Part shown: piece after piece, positions 43,737 through 53,345 of the stretch | Layout of the letters: each line of letters opens with the position of its first letter | Numbering within the stretch: position 1 is the stretch's first letter | Source: Dethiosulfatarculus sandiegensis | GTDB lineage: Bacteria; Desulfobacterota; Desulfarculia; Desulfarculales; Desulfarculaceae | Assembly (NCBI RefSeq): GCF_000931935.2 | Contig: NZ_AZAC01000005.1 | Location: 1 to 64,000 of the forward strand | Direction of reading: 5' to 3' | DNA length: 64,000 nucleotides | Program-made: the position numbers and the translations under genes | Notes under the pieces: model-generated | Told to the model about the DNA's origin: nothing | The model's input: only the letters and a program-made list of their open reading frames with translations | Databases searched by the model: none

Positions 43737-45086
43737 ATGCGTAGATTCGAGCAATACAGGATTAAAGACAGCGTTACCCCGCTTAGCGGTGCAACTTTCG
43801 GCCGCATATTTGGTGATATTGACGCACGGATACACGCACTCGAAGCACAAAAAATAACATGGGAACAAGCAGTAAGAGAAGTTCAAGAGTTTGGGCTTGA
43901 GCGGATCAACGGTGTGATTGAACCCGTTTTGAATACTGCCAATTCTAAATTCACTGATATTCAAACCGAGCTTGCTGCCCTACATGAAACACGGGCAGAG
44001 TTCGAGGCGTGGTGGGCTTCGCAAGGTGCAGATATCACGGCACTGCAAACCAGGGCAACGGAGCTCGAAGCCGACTTAGCCTCTTTAAACGGGGACTTGG
44101 ACGGCGGTTGGGTGTGTAACTCCTGGGATGTCTTTTATGTGGGAACAGACCAGTTTTCCATAGCCGGTGACGTGGCCGGGCATTTTCCGGAAGACCGCAT
44201 GGTGCGAGCCCAGTTAAGCACGGGCTATGTCCATGCCCCGGTTCTGGGGGCGTTTTATTCCGCAGGCATGGACCAAACCCTGGTTACCCTTAAGACTCCC
44301 GTGCTCAACAACACCATAAGCCAGGTGAACCTGGGCATATTGACGCCTGGGGAGGGAAGCGCGCTTCCCGGGGATGTGGCCAGGGTGGAGCCGGGATATA
44401 TGACCCTTTGGGCGGATTACAACGATTCGTCATCCGTTACCGTGAGTCCAGGAAAGGTGATGATTAACGGCAGGTTGTACCTCGTTGACACCCCGATTAA
44501 TCACACTGTCGGCCCGAGTGGGGACAACTGGTATTGGATTATGGCGGCAGCGCCTAGCTCGGGCAGTGCGTTGACCGCCAGCGAGATCACCAGCACCACT
44601 ACGGTGCCAACCTATGATGGGGCAAAGGATGGCTGGTATTCGGCGGATGGACTGAAACGATGCATTGGTTTTGTGCTTGCTCAGGCTGGGGCGCTTAGGC
44701 CTTCATCCTTACAAAGATCCATATTAAGTATGGAGAGTACCGTAGTAGTTTACAGCACGTCTTCCTGGCCATCAGTTGATACATTGGTTACTGTTGGCCC
44801 ACCTCTTAAGACTACAAATCAAATAGGGATATATATCCGTAATAACACGGGAGCCCTAGAAAATTGCAACCGTGTATTTATCGGCAATGGTATCGCCCCG
44901 TATTCGAATTCGGGCGATGGTTTTGGCCTAATTATCGGCGATTCCGGCATCACGGATAACACGTATCAAGCCGAAGCCTTGCGAATAACAAACAGTAGTG
45001 GGCAAATCTGGACAAAGAGTGACTACGGTCAGCAGGGCTCTCTCTATATCAAATGTGTTCATCTACCGGGAGGGTTTGGACGATGA
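43737..45086 (+). CDS. Tail fibre protein
   Basis: 449 residues. Residues about 20-120 are a heptad coiled coil (IHALEAQKITWEQAVREVQ, ALHETRAEFEAWWASQGADITALQTRATELEADLASLNG), followed by repeated beta-rich fibre sequence (SPGKVMINGRLYLVDTPINHTV) and a C-terminal glycine/serine-rich tip. ATG 43737 has TAGGAG at 43724-43729. It probably contacts the receptor. The stop overlaps the next start. Confidence 0.8.
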   Translation: MRRFEQYRIKDSVTPLSGATFGRIFGDIDARIHALEAQKITWEQAVREVQEFGLERINGVIEPVLNTANSKFTDIQTELAALHETRAEFEAWWASQGADITALQTRATELEADLASLNGDLDGGWVCNSWDVFYVGTDQFSIAGDVAGHFPEDRMVRAQLSTGYVHAPVLGAFYSAGMDQTLVTLKTPVLNNTISQVNLGILTPGEGSALPGDVARVEPGYMTLWADYNDSSSVTVSPGKVMINGRLYLVDTPINHTVGPSGDNWYWIMAAAPSSGSALTASEITSTTTVPTYDGAKDGWYSADGLKRCIGFVLAQAGALRPSSLQRSILSMESTVVVYSTSSWPSVDTLVTVGPPLKTTNQIGIYIRNNTGALENCNRVFIGNGIAPYSNSGDGFGLIIGDSGITDNTYQAEALRITNSSGQIWTKSDYGQQGSLYIKCVHLPGGFGR

Positions 45087-45643
45087 AGTATGTTGTTGAT
45101 CTGGCGACAAATAAAGTCGTCGAGTCTGCATTCTCGGGTACAGATTTAAGTAGATTTGGTGATGGGTTTATCGTGCTTGATTTAGTTTTACAGCATCCAT
45201 TTGATGATTACACATACAACCAAATAACCGGTGAACTGGAGCACACGCCACCTCCTGAGCCCACTCCAGCCGAGGCCCTGGCCCTGGCCAAGCGGGCCAA
45301 ACACCGCGAGCTTAAGCGCAATGTGCAGAGGTTTATTCGCTTTAAGCCCGACGGTTCTACCCGCTATGACACAGACCTTAAGCTGAACCTTATGGATTAC
45401 ATAAATGAGCGAAAAGAGGCGGGTTTAAGCCCGGCTCCGGCTGATGCGGTGCGGGCTTGGATAAAGGCGGTGCAAGGGGAGTATCGGGATCTGAGCGTTA
45501 CATTGCAGGCGGCTTTGAACCAGGCCGGGATTGAGGCGGTGGACATAAGCCTTGAGCGGTTGGAGGGGCTTTTTGGGGCGCAAGGGGTGCGCGCGCCTGA
45601 CCCGGATATCTACACCCGTGATCTGTGGGGGCATGATGGATAA
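45083..45643 (+). CDS. Tail fibre assembly-like protein of unknown family
   Basis: 186 residues. N-terminal VVDLATNKVVESAFSGTDLSRFGDGFIVLDLV is followed by YTYNQITGELEHTPPPEPTPAEALALAKRAKH and helices. The order (short N-terminal domain, proline hinge, helical domain) and the place right after the fibre gene suggest a fibre assembly chaperone (Tfa type). Overlaps both neighbours. Confidence 0.55.
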   Translation: MKYVVDLATNKVVESAFSGTDLSRFGDGFIVLDLVLQHPFDDYTYNQITGELEHTPPPEPTPAEALALAKRAKHRELKRNVQRFIRFKPDGSTRYDTDLKLNLMDYINERKEAGLSPAPADAVRAWIKAVQGEYRDLSVTLQAALNQAGIEAVDISLERLEGLFGAQGVRAPDPDIYTRDLWGHDG

Positions 45644-46232
45644 AAGGCTACTGCCCTTCAGGCAACAATATTACGGGGCATTTCTGCCCGCAGTTAACTT
45701 CGTGCTTGATCATGAGGGTTGGGGCAAAGAGTCTGACCACCCCGCCGATCCGGGCGGTCGAACCAGATTTGGCATAAGCGCCAGGCACCATGGTCGGGTG
45801 CCCTTAACCCTGCCCCGAGCCCTGGAAATCTATTTCCAGGACTACTGGCTGCCTATAAAAGGCGAATCATTACCGCCCCTTTTGGATCTTGCCTTGTTCG
45901 ATTCAGCCGTGCTTTGCGGAGTGCGAAAGTCAGTTCAATGGCTTCAACTTGAGCTTAATGACCTGCTATCCCCAGACCAAAAGCTTGAAGCTGATGGAAT
46001 CATAGGCCCCAAGACCATGCAAGGCATTGATGCCGTCACCGGCATTTTAGGGTCCGAAAAACTGTTGTGCATGTCTTGCCGATTTCGTTACCTGGTGTCC
46101 GGCCTGATTTGGCGCAGGCAAGCCTACCACGCCAAGCGCGTTGCCCTCCGGCCGGATCAGGCCAAATGGGGCCACGGCTGGTCGCGCAGATGCGCGGCTT
46201 TGGTCAAAAAAGTTTGGAATGGGATAGGATGA
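45633..46232 (+). CDS. Endolysin: N-acetylmuramidase, glycoside hydrolase family 108 type
   Basis: 199 residues. The catalytic motif FVLDHEGWGKESDHPADPGGRTRFGIS has the E (EGW), the D and the GGxTxxGIS of GH108. A C-terminal peptidoglycan-binding region (LEADGIIGPKTMQGIDAV) follows. It cuts the host wall at the end of infection. ATG 45633 (or 45636) overlaps the upstream gene; a terminator follows the stop. Confidence 0.9.
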   Translation: MMDKRLLPFRQQYYGAFLPAVNFVLDHEGWGKESDHPADPGGRTRFGISARHHGRVPLTLPRALEIYFQDYWLPIKGESLPPLLDLALFDSAVLCGVRKSVQWLQLELNDLLSPDQKLEADGIIGPKTMQGIDAVTGILGSEKLLCMSCRFRYLVSGLIWRRQAYHAKRVALRPDQAKWGHGWSRRCAALVKKVWNGIG

Positions 46233-46263
46233 ATTAGCGAAAAAATGGAACGCACTTAAAGAT

Positions 46264-46302
46264 AAAAAACGATAATTTTATTATACACTATTATCGTTTT
46301 TT
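46264..46302 (+). terminator. Late terminator after the endolysin gene
   Basis: AAAAAACGATAAT and ATTATCGTTTTTT form a long A/T-rich stem with T-run, 31 bases after the stop. Confidence 0.8.
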
Positions 46303-46334
46303 CGCCATAAAATTAACTATTGGAGGCAAGCAAA

Positions 46335-46556
46335 ATGCAAGAAAAAAAGGAACAAAAACCGGGTTACAAAACCACAGAGTTTTGGGTGACACTCGCTACA
46401 TGCCTTACCGGAATCGGCGTGGCATGCGGCATTTTGGGACAAGGCGAGGCCGACACCCTGGTCTCAAGCGTGGAGCGTATAGCAGGGGGCCTAATCGCTG
46501 CAATCCCGGCCGTCGGCTACTCACTGAGTAGGGCCAAAGCCAAGTCCGGCTCCTAG
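46335..46556 (+). CDS. Holin-like small membrane protein
   Basis: 73 residues with two hydrophobic stretches (WVTLATCLTGIGVACGILG and IAGGLIAAIPAVGYSL) and a charged end. ATG 46335 has GGAGG at 46321-46325. It sits right after the endolysin and has the size and layout of a holin, but no specific family is recognised. Confidence 0.6.
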   Translation: MQEKKEQKPGYKTTEFWVTLATCLTGIGVACGILGQGEADTLVSSVERIAGGLIAAIPAVGYSLSRAKAKSGS

Positions 46557-46577
46557 ATTAGTGGATCTCATGAGCCG

Positions 46578-46606
46578 GGCGGGTGGCCGCATTTGAGCCA
46601 CCCGCC
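46578..46606 (+). terminator. Hairpin after the holin-like gene
   Basis: GGCGGGTGGC pairs with GCCACCCGCC (9-base loop), followed by ATTT. Lies 21 bases after the stop. Confidence 0.5.
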
Positions 46607-46633
46607 ATTTAAAACCAAGCCAGGAGGCCTTAA

Positions 46634-47125
46634 ATGATCAGAAAGCCGTTTCTCCTAGCCCTTATTACCGTAATGGCAATCGCTTCCGGCTGCGCCAGTA
46701 AAGAAGAAAAGTTGGCATACTATCAGGCAAATATTGAAGCTGCCAAGCATCAAAAGCCACTCCTCCTTTTAGAGGCTAAAGAAGGCCAAGATATCCAACT
46801 AAAAGGGGTCAAATCTCTCGTTGTATATGCCCCCAGGTCGGGTGGAATAACCCAATACCGGGACGAAGCCGCAGCCTTGGCCCGTGAAGGTTTGGGAATC
46901 GCTGGCACAGTAGCCGGAATTTACTTTGGTGGGCAGGTCGCGGTTGCCCTAGCCGATACAGTAGGAAAACACTCCGGAAAAAACTATTCATTTACAAATA
47001 GTTTCAACCCAAGCGCCCCCGGCAGTTCAACTGGCTACCAGCCCAACAATTCAGGTGATTTAAGAAATCAACCCGTTCAACAACCAAAAGTTATCCCGCC
47101 TGTCGTAGTTTCCGAAGGGGAGTAA
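46634..47125 (+). CDS. Phage lipoprotein
   Basis: 163 residues with an N-terminal lipoprotein signal (LLALITVMAIASGC, cysteine about 20). A long amphipathic region follows, then a glycine/alanine-rich segment (AREGLGIAGTVAGIYFGGQVAVALA) and a proline-rich end. It sits in the lysis region and could be a spanin or an envelope-anchored exclusion protein. AGGAGG before ATG 46634. Confidence 0.6.
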   Translation: MIRKPFLLALITVMAIASGCASKEEKLAYYQANIEAAKHQKPLLLLEAKEGQDIQLKGVKSLVVYAPRSGGITQYRDEAAALAREGLGIAGTVAGIYFGGQVAVALADTVGKHSGKNYSFTNSFNPSAPGSSTGYQPNNSGDLRNQPVQQPKVIPPVVVSEGE

Positions 47126-47128
47126 GTC

Positions 47129-47347
47129 ATGAAAAAGATGTCGGTAAATGATTTTTTGCAGATAACAGTTGATCATTTCAATAACTCTCATCCCTGCCCC
47201 TGCGATGTCGAGGTCACGCTGGATGACGGCCAAAAAATCGAAACTAGAACCCGTAAAAAGGCCCACTTGCTAGGCGGCCACACCCCCGTCATTTGGCTTG
47301 ATGGGATATCCGGTTGCTACCGGCTGGATAGGGTCCGCCCAATCTAA
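47129..47347 (+). CDS. Small phage protein
   Basis: 72 residues. VEVTLDDGQKIETRTRKKAHLLGGHTPVIWLDGISGCYRLDRVRPI looks like a small beta barrel; no recognised family. AAGGGGAG precedes ATG 47129, three bases after the lipoprotein stop. Confidence 0.5.
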   Translation: MKKMSVNDFLQITVDHFNNSHPCPCDVEVTLDDGQKIETRTRKKAHLLGGHTPVIWLDGISGCYRLDRVRPI

Positions 47348-47360
47348 TTTGGAGTGAATA

Positions 47361-47909
47361 ATGGTAATTACACTGGAGGCAAAAAGCGGCCGCGATTACG
47401 GTCCGGGCTGGTTAATGTTCACCTACCGCCCTGGGTTTCTGAGCCACAACATAGCCACAGCCACGGCTGAAAAACAGCACGACGCAGGCAACCTGGTGGC
47501 CACCCACACGGGTTGGATCACAACTGATTTTAAGGTGGCCGAGGCCCTGGGCCATGGATTCACCTTGACCCCCATAGAGGACTACCTTAGGCCCATGCGC
47601 AATGTTTTCGCCTGGTTCAAAATGCCTTTCGGAATGACTGATACAGCCACCAAGGCCATGACCGATTTGGCAAACGATTGGCAAGGCCGCGACTACGATT
47701 TCGAGGGAGTCGGCGGTTTTGTGCTGCCGATACTAGGCCAAGACGAAAGCGCATTATTCTGCAGCGAAGCCACGGTCAAGGCGCTTCTGGCGGTTGAACA
47801 CCTAATGAGCCGCCCGTTGCCGCCGGTCTTTCACACCCGGCCGCCCCACAAGTGGAGCCCCTACGACCTGGAAGCCTGCGATGCGTTATATAGACCGCTT
47901 GCCGCATAA
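47361..47909 (+). CDS. Permuted papain-like amidase (NlpC/P60 superfamily, YiiX-like)
   Basis: 182 residues. The likely active histidine is in NLVATHTGWIT and the likely cysteine in LFCSEATVKAL; order His before Cys marks the permuted group. A conserved DYDFEGVGG region is between them. It probably cuts peptide or amide bonds in the cell wall or in lipids. Position next to the lipoprotein and endolysin suggests a role in lysis or entry. GGAGTG before ATG. Confidence 0.7.
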   Translation: MVITLEAKSGRDYGPGWLMFTYRPGFLSHNIATATAEKQHDAGNLVATHTGWITTDFKVAEALGHGFTLTPIEDYLRPMRNVFAWFKMPFGMTDTATKAMTDLANDWQGRDYDFEGVGGFVLPILGQDESALFCSEATVKALLAVEHLMSRPLPPVFHTRPPHKWSPYDLEACDALYRPLAA

Positions 47910-47976
47910 GGTGAGCAGGCGGGGAAGCTGCAACTCCCCCGCTAACCAGGCTGCACACACAGCCAGGCCACGGCCT

Positions 47977-48014
47977 AAACCGCTGCTCATATCGCGCATA
48001 AAATATAGCGGTTT
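47977..48014 (+). promoter_or_regulatory. Inverted repeat upstream of the methylase gene
   Basis: AAACCGCT and AGCGGTTT lie 22 bases apart, with CATAAAAT between them as a possible -10. It lies 26 bases before ATG 48040. Possibly an operator or leader hairpin that controls the methylase. Confidence 0.35.
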
Positions 48015-48039
48015 GGACCGATAGAGGCAAACATACGAC

Positions 48040-48816
48040 ATGCAAAACAAGAGTTTATTACGTGGATGGCTAGGCGGAAAATACCGCCTGGCCAAACACA
48101 TCATCACCAGCCTCCCCGAACATAATTGCTACGTTGAACCGTTTTGTGGTGCGGCCTGGGTTCTATTTACAAAGGAAGAAAGCAAGGTTGAAGTACTAAA
48201 TGATCTCAACTTGGATGTCATCAATCTATATAGAGTCGTTCAACACCATCTTGAAGAATTTATACGTCAATTCAAATGGATACTGGTCCATAGAGATGAG
48301 TTCAGCCGCTTGATGCGCGTTCCACCTGATACGCTCACAGATATCCATAGAGCAGTCAGATTCTTCTATCTTCAACGCAATGGCTTCGGCGGCAAAGTTC
48401 CGGAAGCCGGATCATCCTTCGGATACGCAACAACAAGAGCCCCAAAGCTGAATTTATTAAGGCTAGAAGAAGAGTTAAGCGCCGCACATCTCAGACTCTC
48501 CGGTGTCTATCTTGAACATTTGCCGTATTCGGATGTGATCAGAAGATACGACAAACCCTGGACTGTTTTTTATATCGATCCTCCCTACTGGAATTGTGAG
48601 GACTATTACGGCAAAGGGCTATTTGGCAAAGACGACTTCCTTGCTCTGGCATCTCAACTATCCGTAATTAAAGGTAAATTCATTATGAGTATCAACGATG
48701 TACCTGAAATCAGGGAGACATTCAAAGAGTTTGCATTTGAAGAAGTTACGCTATCGTATTCTGTAGACAAAAAAAATTCCTGTAAAGCCAATGAGTTACT
48801 TATTTCGAATGTATAG
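48040..48816 (+). CDS. DNA adenine methyltransferase, D12/Dam class
   Basis: 258 residues. SAM-binding motif YVEPFCGAAWVL, target motif IDPPYWN and RNGFGG are seen; this is the alpha-class N6-adenine layout. Base composition is more AT-rich than the tail genes. It occupies the right end where Mu carries mom, so it probably modifies phage DNA against host restriction. Sequence specificity (GATC or other) cannot be read here. Confidence 0.9.
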   Translation: MQNKSLLRGWLGGKYRLAKHIITSLPEHNCYVEPFCGAAWVLFTKEESKVEVLNDLNLDVINLYRVVQHHLEEFIRQFKWILVHRDEFSRLMRVPPDTLTDIHRAVRFFYLQRNGFGGKVPEAGSSFGYATTRAPKLNLLRLEEELSAAHLRLSGVYLEHLPYSDVIRRYDKPWTVFYIDPPYWNCEDYYGKGLFGKDDFLALASQLSVIKGKFIMSINDVPEIRETFKEFAFEEVTLSYSVDKKNSCKANELLISNV

Positions 48817-48839
48817 CATTAGGAAAGACTAAATGCACA

Positions 48840-49031
48840 ATGAAAGACAAAGAAACCAAGCCGTACAAGATAGTTGAAGATCACTCTCGTCCCTGTGGGC
48901 AATCGTATTACATGCTGGTTTGCCCTTTTTGTGGTGCAAAAATCCAAGCATATAAGTGGTCATTAGCTGGATCTGGGAAAAAATGTAGCTGCGGTGCTTA
49001 TTTTGATTCTCGCAGAGCAGCTAAGTACTGA
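48840..49031 (+). CDS. Small zinc-ribbon protein (Com-like)
   Basis: 63 residues with CPFCGAKI and CSCGAYF, a two-knuckle zinc ribbon. Mu com also codes a zinc-binding protein of 62 residues, which turns on translation of mom. Here it follows the methylase rather than preceding it. Com-like function is an inference from size, cysteines and place. Confidence 0.6.
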   Translation: MKDKETKPYKIVEDHSRPCGQSYYMLVCPFCGAKIQAYKWSLAGSGKKCSCGAYFDSRRAAKY

Positions 49032-49099
49032 TAATATCATGGATAAATTTACATGATATTATTAAACCTGAAATACCGGGTGTAACATCAAAGAAGACG

Positions 49100-49155
49100 G
49101 AGGCATAATTCTCAAATTAAATGGCACGAATTCTCATTTCGCGTGGCCGCTTACA
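49100..49155 (-). repeat. Right-end transposase binding sites (R1, R2-like)
   Basis: Read on the minus strand: TGTAAGCGGCCACGCGAA, then ATGAGAATTCGTGCC starting at 49138 and TTGAGAATTATGCC starting at 49116, exactly 22 bases apart. Mu R1 and R2 have the same 22-base spacing and inverted direction. Supports the right prophage end at 49155. Confidence 0.7.
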
Positions 49156-49238
49156 ACGATGCGGTTGTTTGGCAGAGCGGCTTGGGGGAGTTAGGCGCTG
49201 AATTGGTCCCCATAAAATCCTGGGACAAAACAGGATAA
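49156..49238 (+). pseudogene. Possible end of a host reading frame cut by the prophage
   Basis: Just outside the right end a frame reads NDAVVWQSGLGELGAELVPI and ends KSWDKTG with TAA at 49236-49238. No start exists outside the phage, and the matching first half is not clear on the left side. It may be the remnant of an interrupted gene, or chance. Confidence 0.3.
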
Positions 49239-49284
49239 ATAATATTAGGGGATTGCCGTTAGACAAGCCCCTAATATTATTTTT
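49238..49284. terminator. Bidirectional terminator between prophage and tRNA-Gly
   Basis: AATAATATTAGGGG and CCCCTAATATTATT form a 14-base stem with T-run. It can end tRNA transcripts from the right and read-through from the prophage. Confidence 0.75.
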
Positions 49285-49293
49285 AAATTTTGG

Positions 49294-49367
49294 AGCGGGA
49301 GACGGGATTCGAACCCGCGACCCTCAGCTTGGAAGGCTGACGCTCTAGCCAACTGAGCTACTCCCGC
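49294..49367 (-). tRNA. tRNA-Gly (anticodon TCC)
   Basis: On the minus strand: GCGGGAGTAGCTCAGTTGG, the anticodon stem-loop with CTTCCAA (anticodon TCC), TTCGAATCC in the T loop and GCGGGAG pairing at the end. CCA is encoded (TGG at 49291-49293). Four-arm fold is complete. Confidence 0.95.
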
Positions 49368-49601
49368 ATACAAATCGGCAGTATATCACGGGCCAATTGA
49401 CCTGGCAAATTCCGGAAGCGCATTTTCCTAAAACAGGCCTGTTTTGGTCTCGGATGTTAGAATAGGATTCATAAAAAGATCTGGCCTGACCGGTCAACTT
49501 TATCAAAAGCAAAGACCACGTTGACACATCCATTCCGGTCAAGTAGTGTACATAGGGTTTGTCTCAAGACGTGTGTTTCTTTTTAATCTGGAGGGTTTTA
49601 G

Positions 49602-50900
<1,299 letters not shown>

Positions 50901-50908
50901 TGACTAAT

Positions 50909-50935
50909 GAAGGGGCTGATCAGATCAGCCCCTTC
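50909..50935 (+). terminator. Hairpin after purA
   Basis: GAAGGGGCTGATC and GATCAGCCCCTTC form a perfect stem nine bases after the stop codon. No T-run. Confidence 0.5.
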
Positions 50936-51337
50936 CCACACACCCCTTGCCAAGCGCCCTTAACAAGTTCAACAGATCAAAACCAAAATAAGCGCCTTAA
51001 GCCAAAGTTCCTCAAAGCCTTCTTGTATTAAAAAATAACTTGGCCCCAGTTTATTTACAGACAGTTATTTTTTTCTTTTCAAGGCCTGGCTTTTAGCCTT
51101 ATCCTCTCTATCTTGACCCGTCACCATTTTTGTTTTTCAAACACAGCCCATTTTGTTCCCCTGCAAAGGGCCAGGGTTTAGGCTTTGCTTACCTATGCTA
51201 ATTACTTTACCCTTTTATGAAGAGTTTTATATAAGGTTACGGCGTTTACTCTCCCGACCCATCAGGGGGCCCAGGCAACGGGTCTCCTGGATGTGCCTGC
51301 CGGTCAACAGCATGCTGGAAAAGGCTAATCTGACCTT
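50936..51337. other. AT-rich spacer between purA and the GGDEF gene
   Basis: About 400 bases with a short frame at 51153-51362 that lacks a convincing start or protein pattern. Probably contains the promoter of the next gene; no clear signal is visible. Confidence 0.35.
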
Positions 51338-53332
51338 ATGCGAGAAACTTTTTATCTTATAAACTTTGCCCTGGTAACGGGTTGCAGCCTGCTTTTGGTC
51401 AGCCGTCTTAGCCAAAGCAACCCCAAAAAGCCAACCAGCAGAGCCTTGCTGAGATGGCTTATGGGGTGGGTTGCCTGGGCGTTTTTTGACCTGATGGTGA
51501 CCCACGCAAGCTTGAACTATAGCCAGGAAACAACTTTCCTGGTCTACAGGGTGCTCTGTTTCTCCTTTGTGCTTATCCCCGGGTTGGGCAGTGAATTGAT
51601 GCTGGCCCTGATGCGGCCACCAACCCCAAAAGACCGGCTTTCGCTTTACGCTCCCCTGGTTTTGCTCTATATTTCCCAATTTTTCATGCCGGATCTGGTC
51701 GGGGCCCGAAACTACGCTATTTTCCTGGGCTCAGAGCAATCGCCGGGAATGTGGAATCTGGCCTTTTTCTTGTTTACATTTTGCTATGTAGCCTTGCTCA
51801 TACCCAAGCTGATTATCAGCACCATCAAAGAAGAAAACCCGAAGACTCGCCAGGAAAAGCTTCTCATGCTCATAAGCGGTTTTTTTGTGGTGATCAGTAT
51901 TGGGACAAGCCACTGGCTGACAGCCAGCTATGGGCTAAAGTGGCCTCTCTTTGGCAATACAAGCTGCATTGCCATAAGCCTGGCAGCCTATTGGATTATA
52001 AGCCAATCCGGAAGCCTCTTTCCCTCCCGCTCAGGTATGGAAAGCATTTTCGAAAAAACTCCCAGTGGTTTTGCAACCTTGCAGCATGGGCGGGTGATGT
52101 GGGCCAATCCGGGAATGGCGGAGATGCTGGGCCTTTCAGGGGTTGAGGAGCTAACACACCGCCAGATAACCAATTTTTTGCATGATTCATCAAACAAGGA
52201 AAATAAAACCGGTGTTCACCAGGCAATCTGGGAAAATCAGGAGTTCCTTGAGCAGGTAAACCTCTCCCAATCTACGGACAAGCCGATCACCTGCCTGGCC
52301 CAAACTGTCCTCATAGATGAAAAAAACCAGGCAAAGGGCGTTTTTCTGGGGTTGACCGACTTAGACAGGATAAACGACCTGCAAAACAGGCTTAGCCGCT
52401 CAGAATCACGCTACCGGGCGCTTATTGAGCAGGCCTGGGAATTGATCCTGGTAATACAAAATGAAAAGGTGGTTTTTGCCAACTCGGCAGCCCTTGAATT
52501 TTATGAAGGAACGCCGGGAAAAAACAAACCGGTCAACCTGCACCAAATGATCCACCCCGACCATCTGGAATCCACAGAAGAATACATTGAACACATATCA
52601 GAGGGGCAGAAGCAGCCGGGTATATTGAGGGTGAAACTGATTAACCTGAAAAACGAATCAATCTGGACCGATATGGTTGCCAGAGCAGTGGATTGGGAAG
52701 GCGGCCCGGCCCTACAGGTAGTCTTCAGGAATGTCAGCGACCGAATAAAACTTGAGCAGAAACTGGAGAAACTCGCGGCCACCGATCCCTTGACCGGGGT
52801 GGACAATCGCCGCACCCTGCATGAAAAGGGTCAGAACGAACTTATCCGCTGCCGCAGGTATGGATCTTCCATGGCGGTTATGATGATAGATGTTGACCAC
52901 TTTAAAAAAATTAATGACACCATGGGGCATTTTGTAGGAGACGAAGTACTGAAGGCCCTGGTTAAGCATTGTCTTTACACCCTGCGCACAACCGATTTTT
53001 TCGGAAGGCTTGGGGGCGAGGAATTTGTAGGTGTATTAACTGAGTCGGATATCTCCCAGGCGCGCCCAGTGGCCGAGAGGTTAAGGGAATCACTTGGGCA
53101 ATTAAAGGTGCCCGCCGAGCCACACCCGGTCAGTTTCACTGTCAGTATTGGCTTGACTGCCAATGAATTCGGTGACGCCTTTTTTGAAGAGATCGTGCAC
53201 AGGGCGGACCAAGCCATGTATCTGGCTAAAAGCCGGGGGCGAAACCAAGTGGCTGAACTTGAAGCCGATCGGGAAGATCAAGACACAGGAACAGCCCCCC
53301 CAAACCAAGCCTCGCAAAAGCCAAAAGAGTGA
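51338..53332 (+). CDS. 7TM-PAS-PAS-GGDEF protein, probable diguanylate cyclase
   Basis: 664 residues. Residues about 1-230 hold seven or so membrane helices (His-kinase N-terminal 7TM type). Two PAS-like sensor domains follow (about 240-345 and 360-475), then a GGDEF domain with DPLTGVDNRRTL, the metal-binding DVDHFKKIND, and the signature GGEEF (RLGGEEFVGVL). The intact GGEEF predicts c-di-GMP synthesis. No RxxD-type inhibitory site is obvious in front of it. ATG 51338 has no strong ribosome site. Isolated gene. Confidence 0.9.
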   Translation: MRETFYLINFALVTGCSLLLVSRLSQSNPKKPTSRALLRWLMGWVAWAFFDLMVTHASLNYSQETTFLVYRVLCFSFVLIPGLGSELMLALMRPPTPKDRLSLYAPLVLLYISQFFMPDLVGARNYAIFLGSEQSPGMWNLAFFLFTFCYVALLIPKLIISTIKEENPKTRQEKLLMLISGFFVVISIGTSHWLTASYGLKWPLFGNTSCIAISLAAYWIISQSGSLFPSRSGMESIFEKTPSGFATLQHGRVMWANPGMAEMLGLSGVEELTHRQITNFLHDSSNKENKTGVHQAIWENQEFLEQVNLSQSTDKPITCLAQTVLIDEKNQAKGVFLGLTDLDRINDLQNRLSRSESRYRALIEQAWELILVIQNEKVVFANSAALEFYEGTPGKNKPVNLHQMIHPDHLESTEEYIEHISEGQKQPGILRVKLINLKNESIWTDMVARAVDWEGGPALQVVFRNVSDRIKLEQKLEKLAATDPLTGVDNRRTLHEKGQNELIRCRRYGSSMAVMMIDVDHFKKINDTMGHFVGDEVLKALVKHCLYTLRTTDFFGRLGGEEFVGVLTESDISQARPVAERLRESLGQLKVPAEPHPVSFTVSIGLTANEFGDAFFEEIVHRADQAMYLAKSRGRNQVAELEADREDQDTGTAPPNQASQKPKE

Positions 53333-53345
53333 GGCTCTTTTTTTA
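53323..53345 (+). terminator. Short terminator at the end of the GGDEF gene
   Basis: AAAGAG and CTCTTT pair over a five-base loop that includes the stop codon, followed by T residues. Confidence 0.5.

Larger units (their letters stand above)
10762..49155. mobile_element. Mu-like transposable prophage, about 38.4 kb
   Basis: A full set of Mu-type genes (repressor, Ner, MuA, MuB, Gam, GemA, Mor, gp25-gp30, protease/scaffold, tail and baseplate) lies between inverted end sequences. The left end reads TGTATAGGGTGCCAGG and the right end, on the other strand, TGTAAGCGGCCACGCG; both then run into ATGAGAATT repeats. The right end also resembles the start of the Mu right end as I recall it (TGAAGCGGC...). 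No exact 5-base target duplication is visible (TACTC before, ACGAT after), so the ends could be off by a few bases. No gene needed for lysis, packaging or tails is plainly missing, so it could be active. Confidence 0.85.

Noticed and set aside
49291..49367. tRNA-Gly as attachment site of the prophage
   Set aside because: The prophage is of transposase type, ends about 135 bases away from the tRNA, and no tRNA fragment is repeated at the left border.
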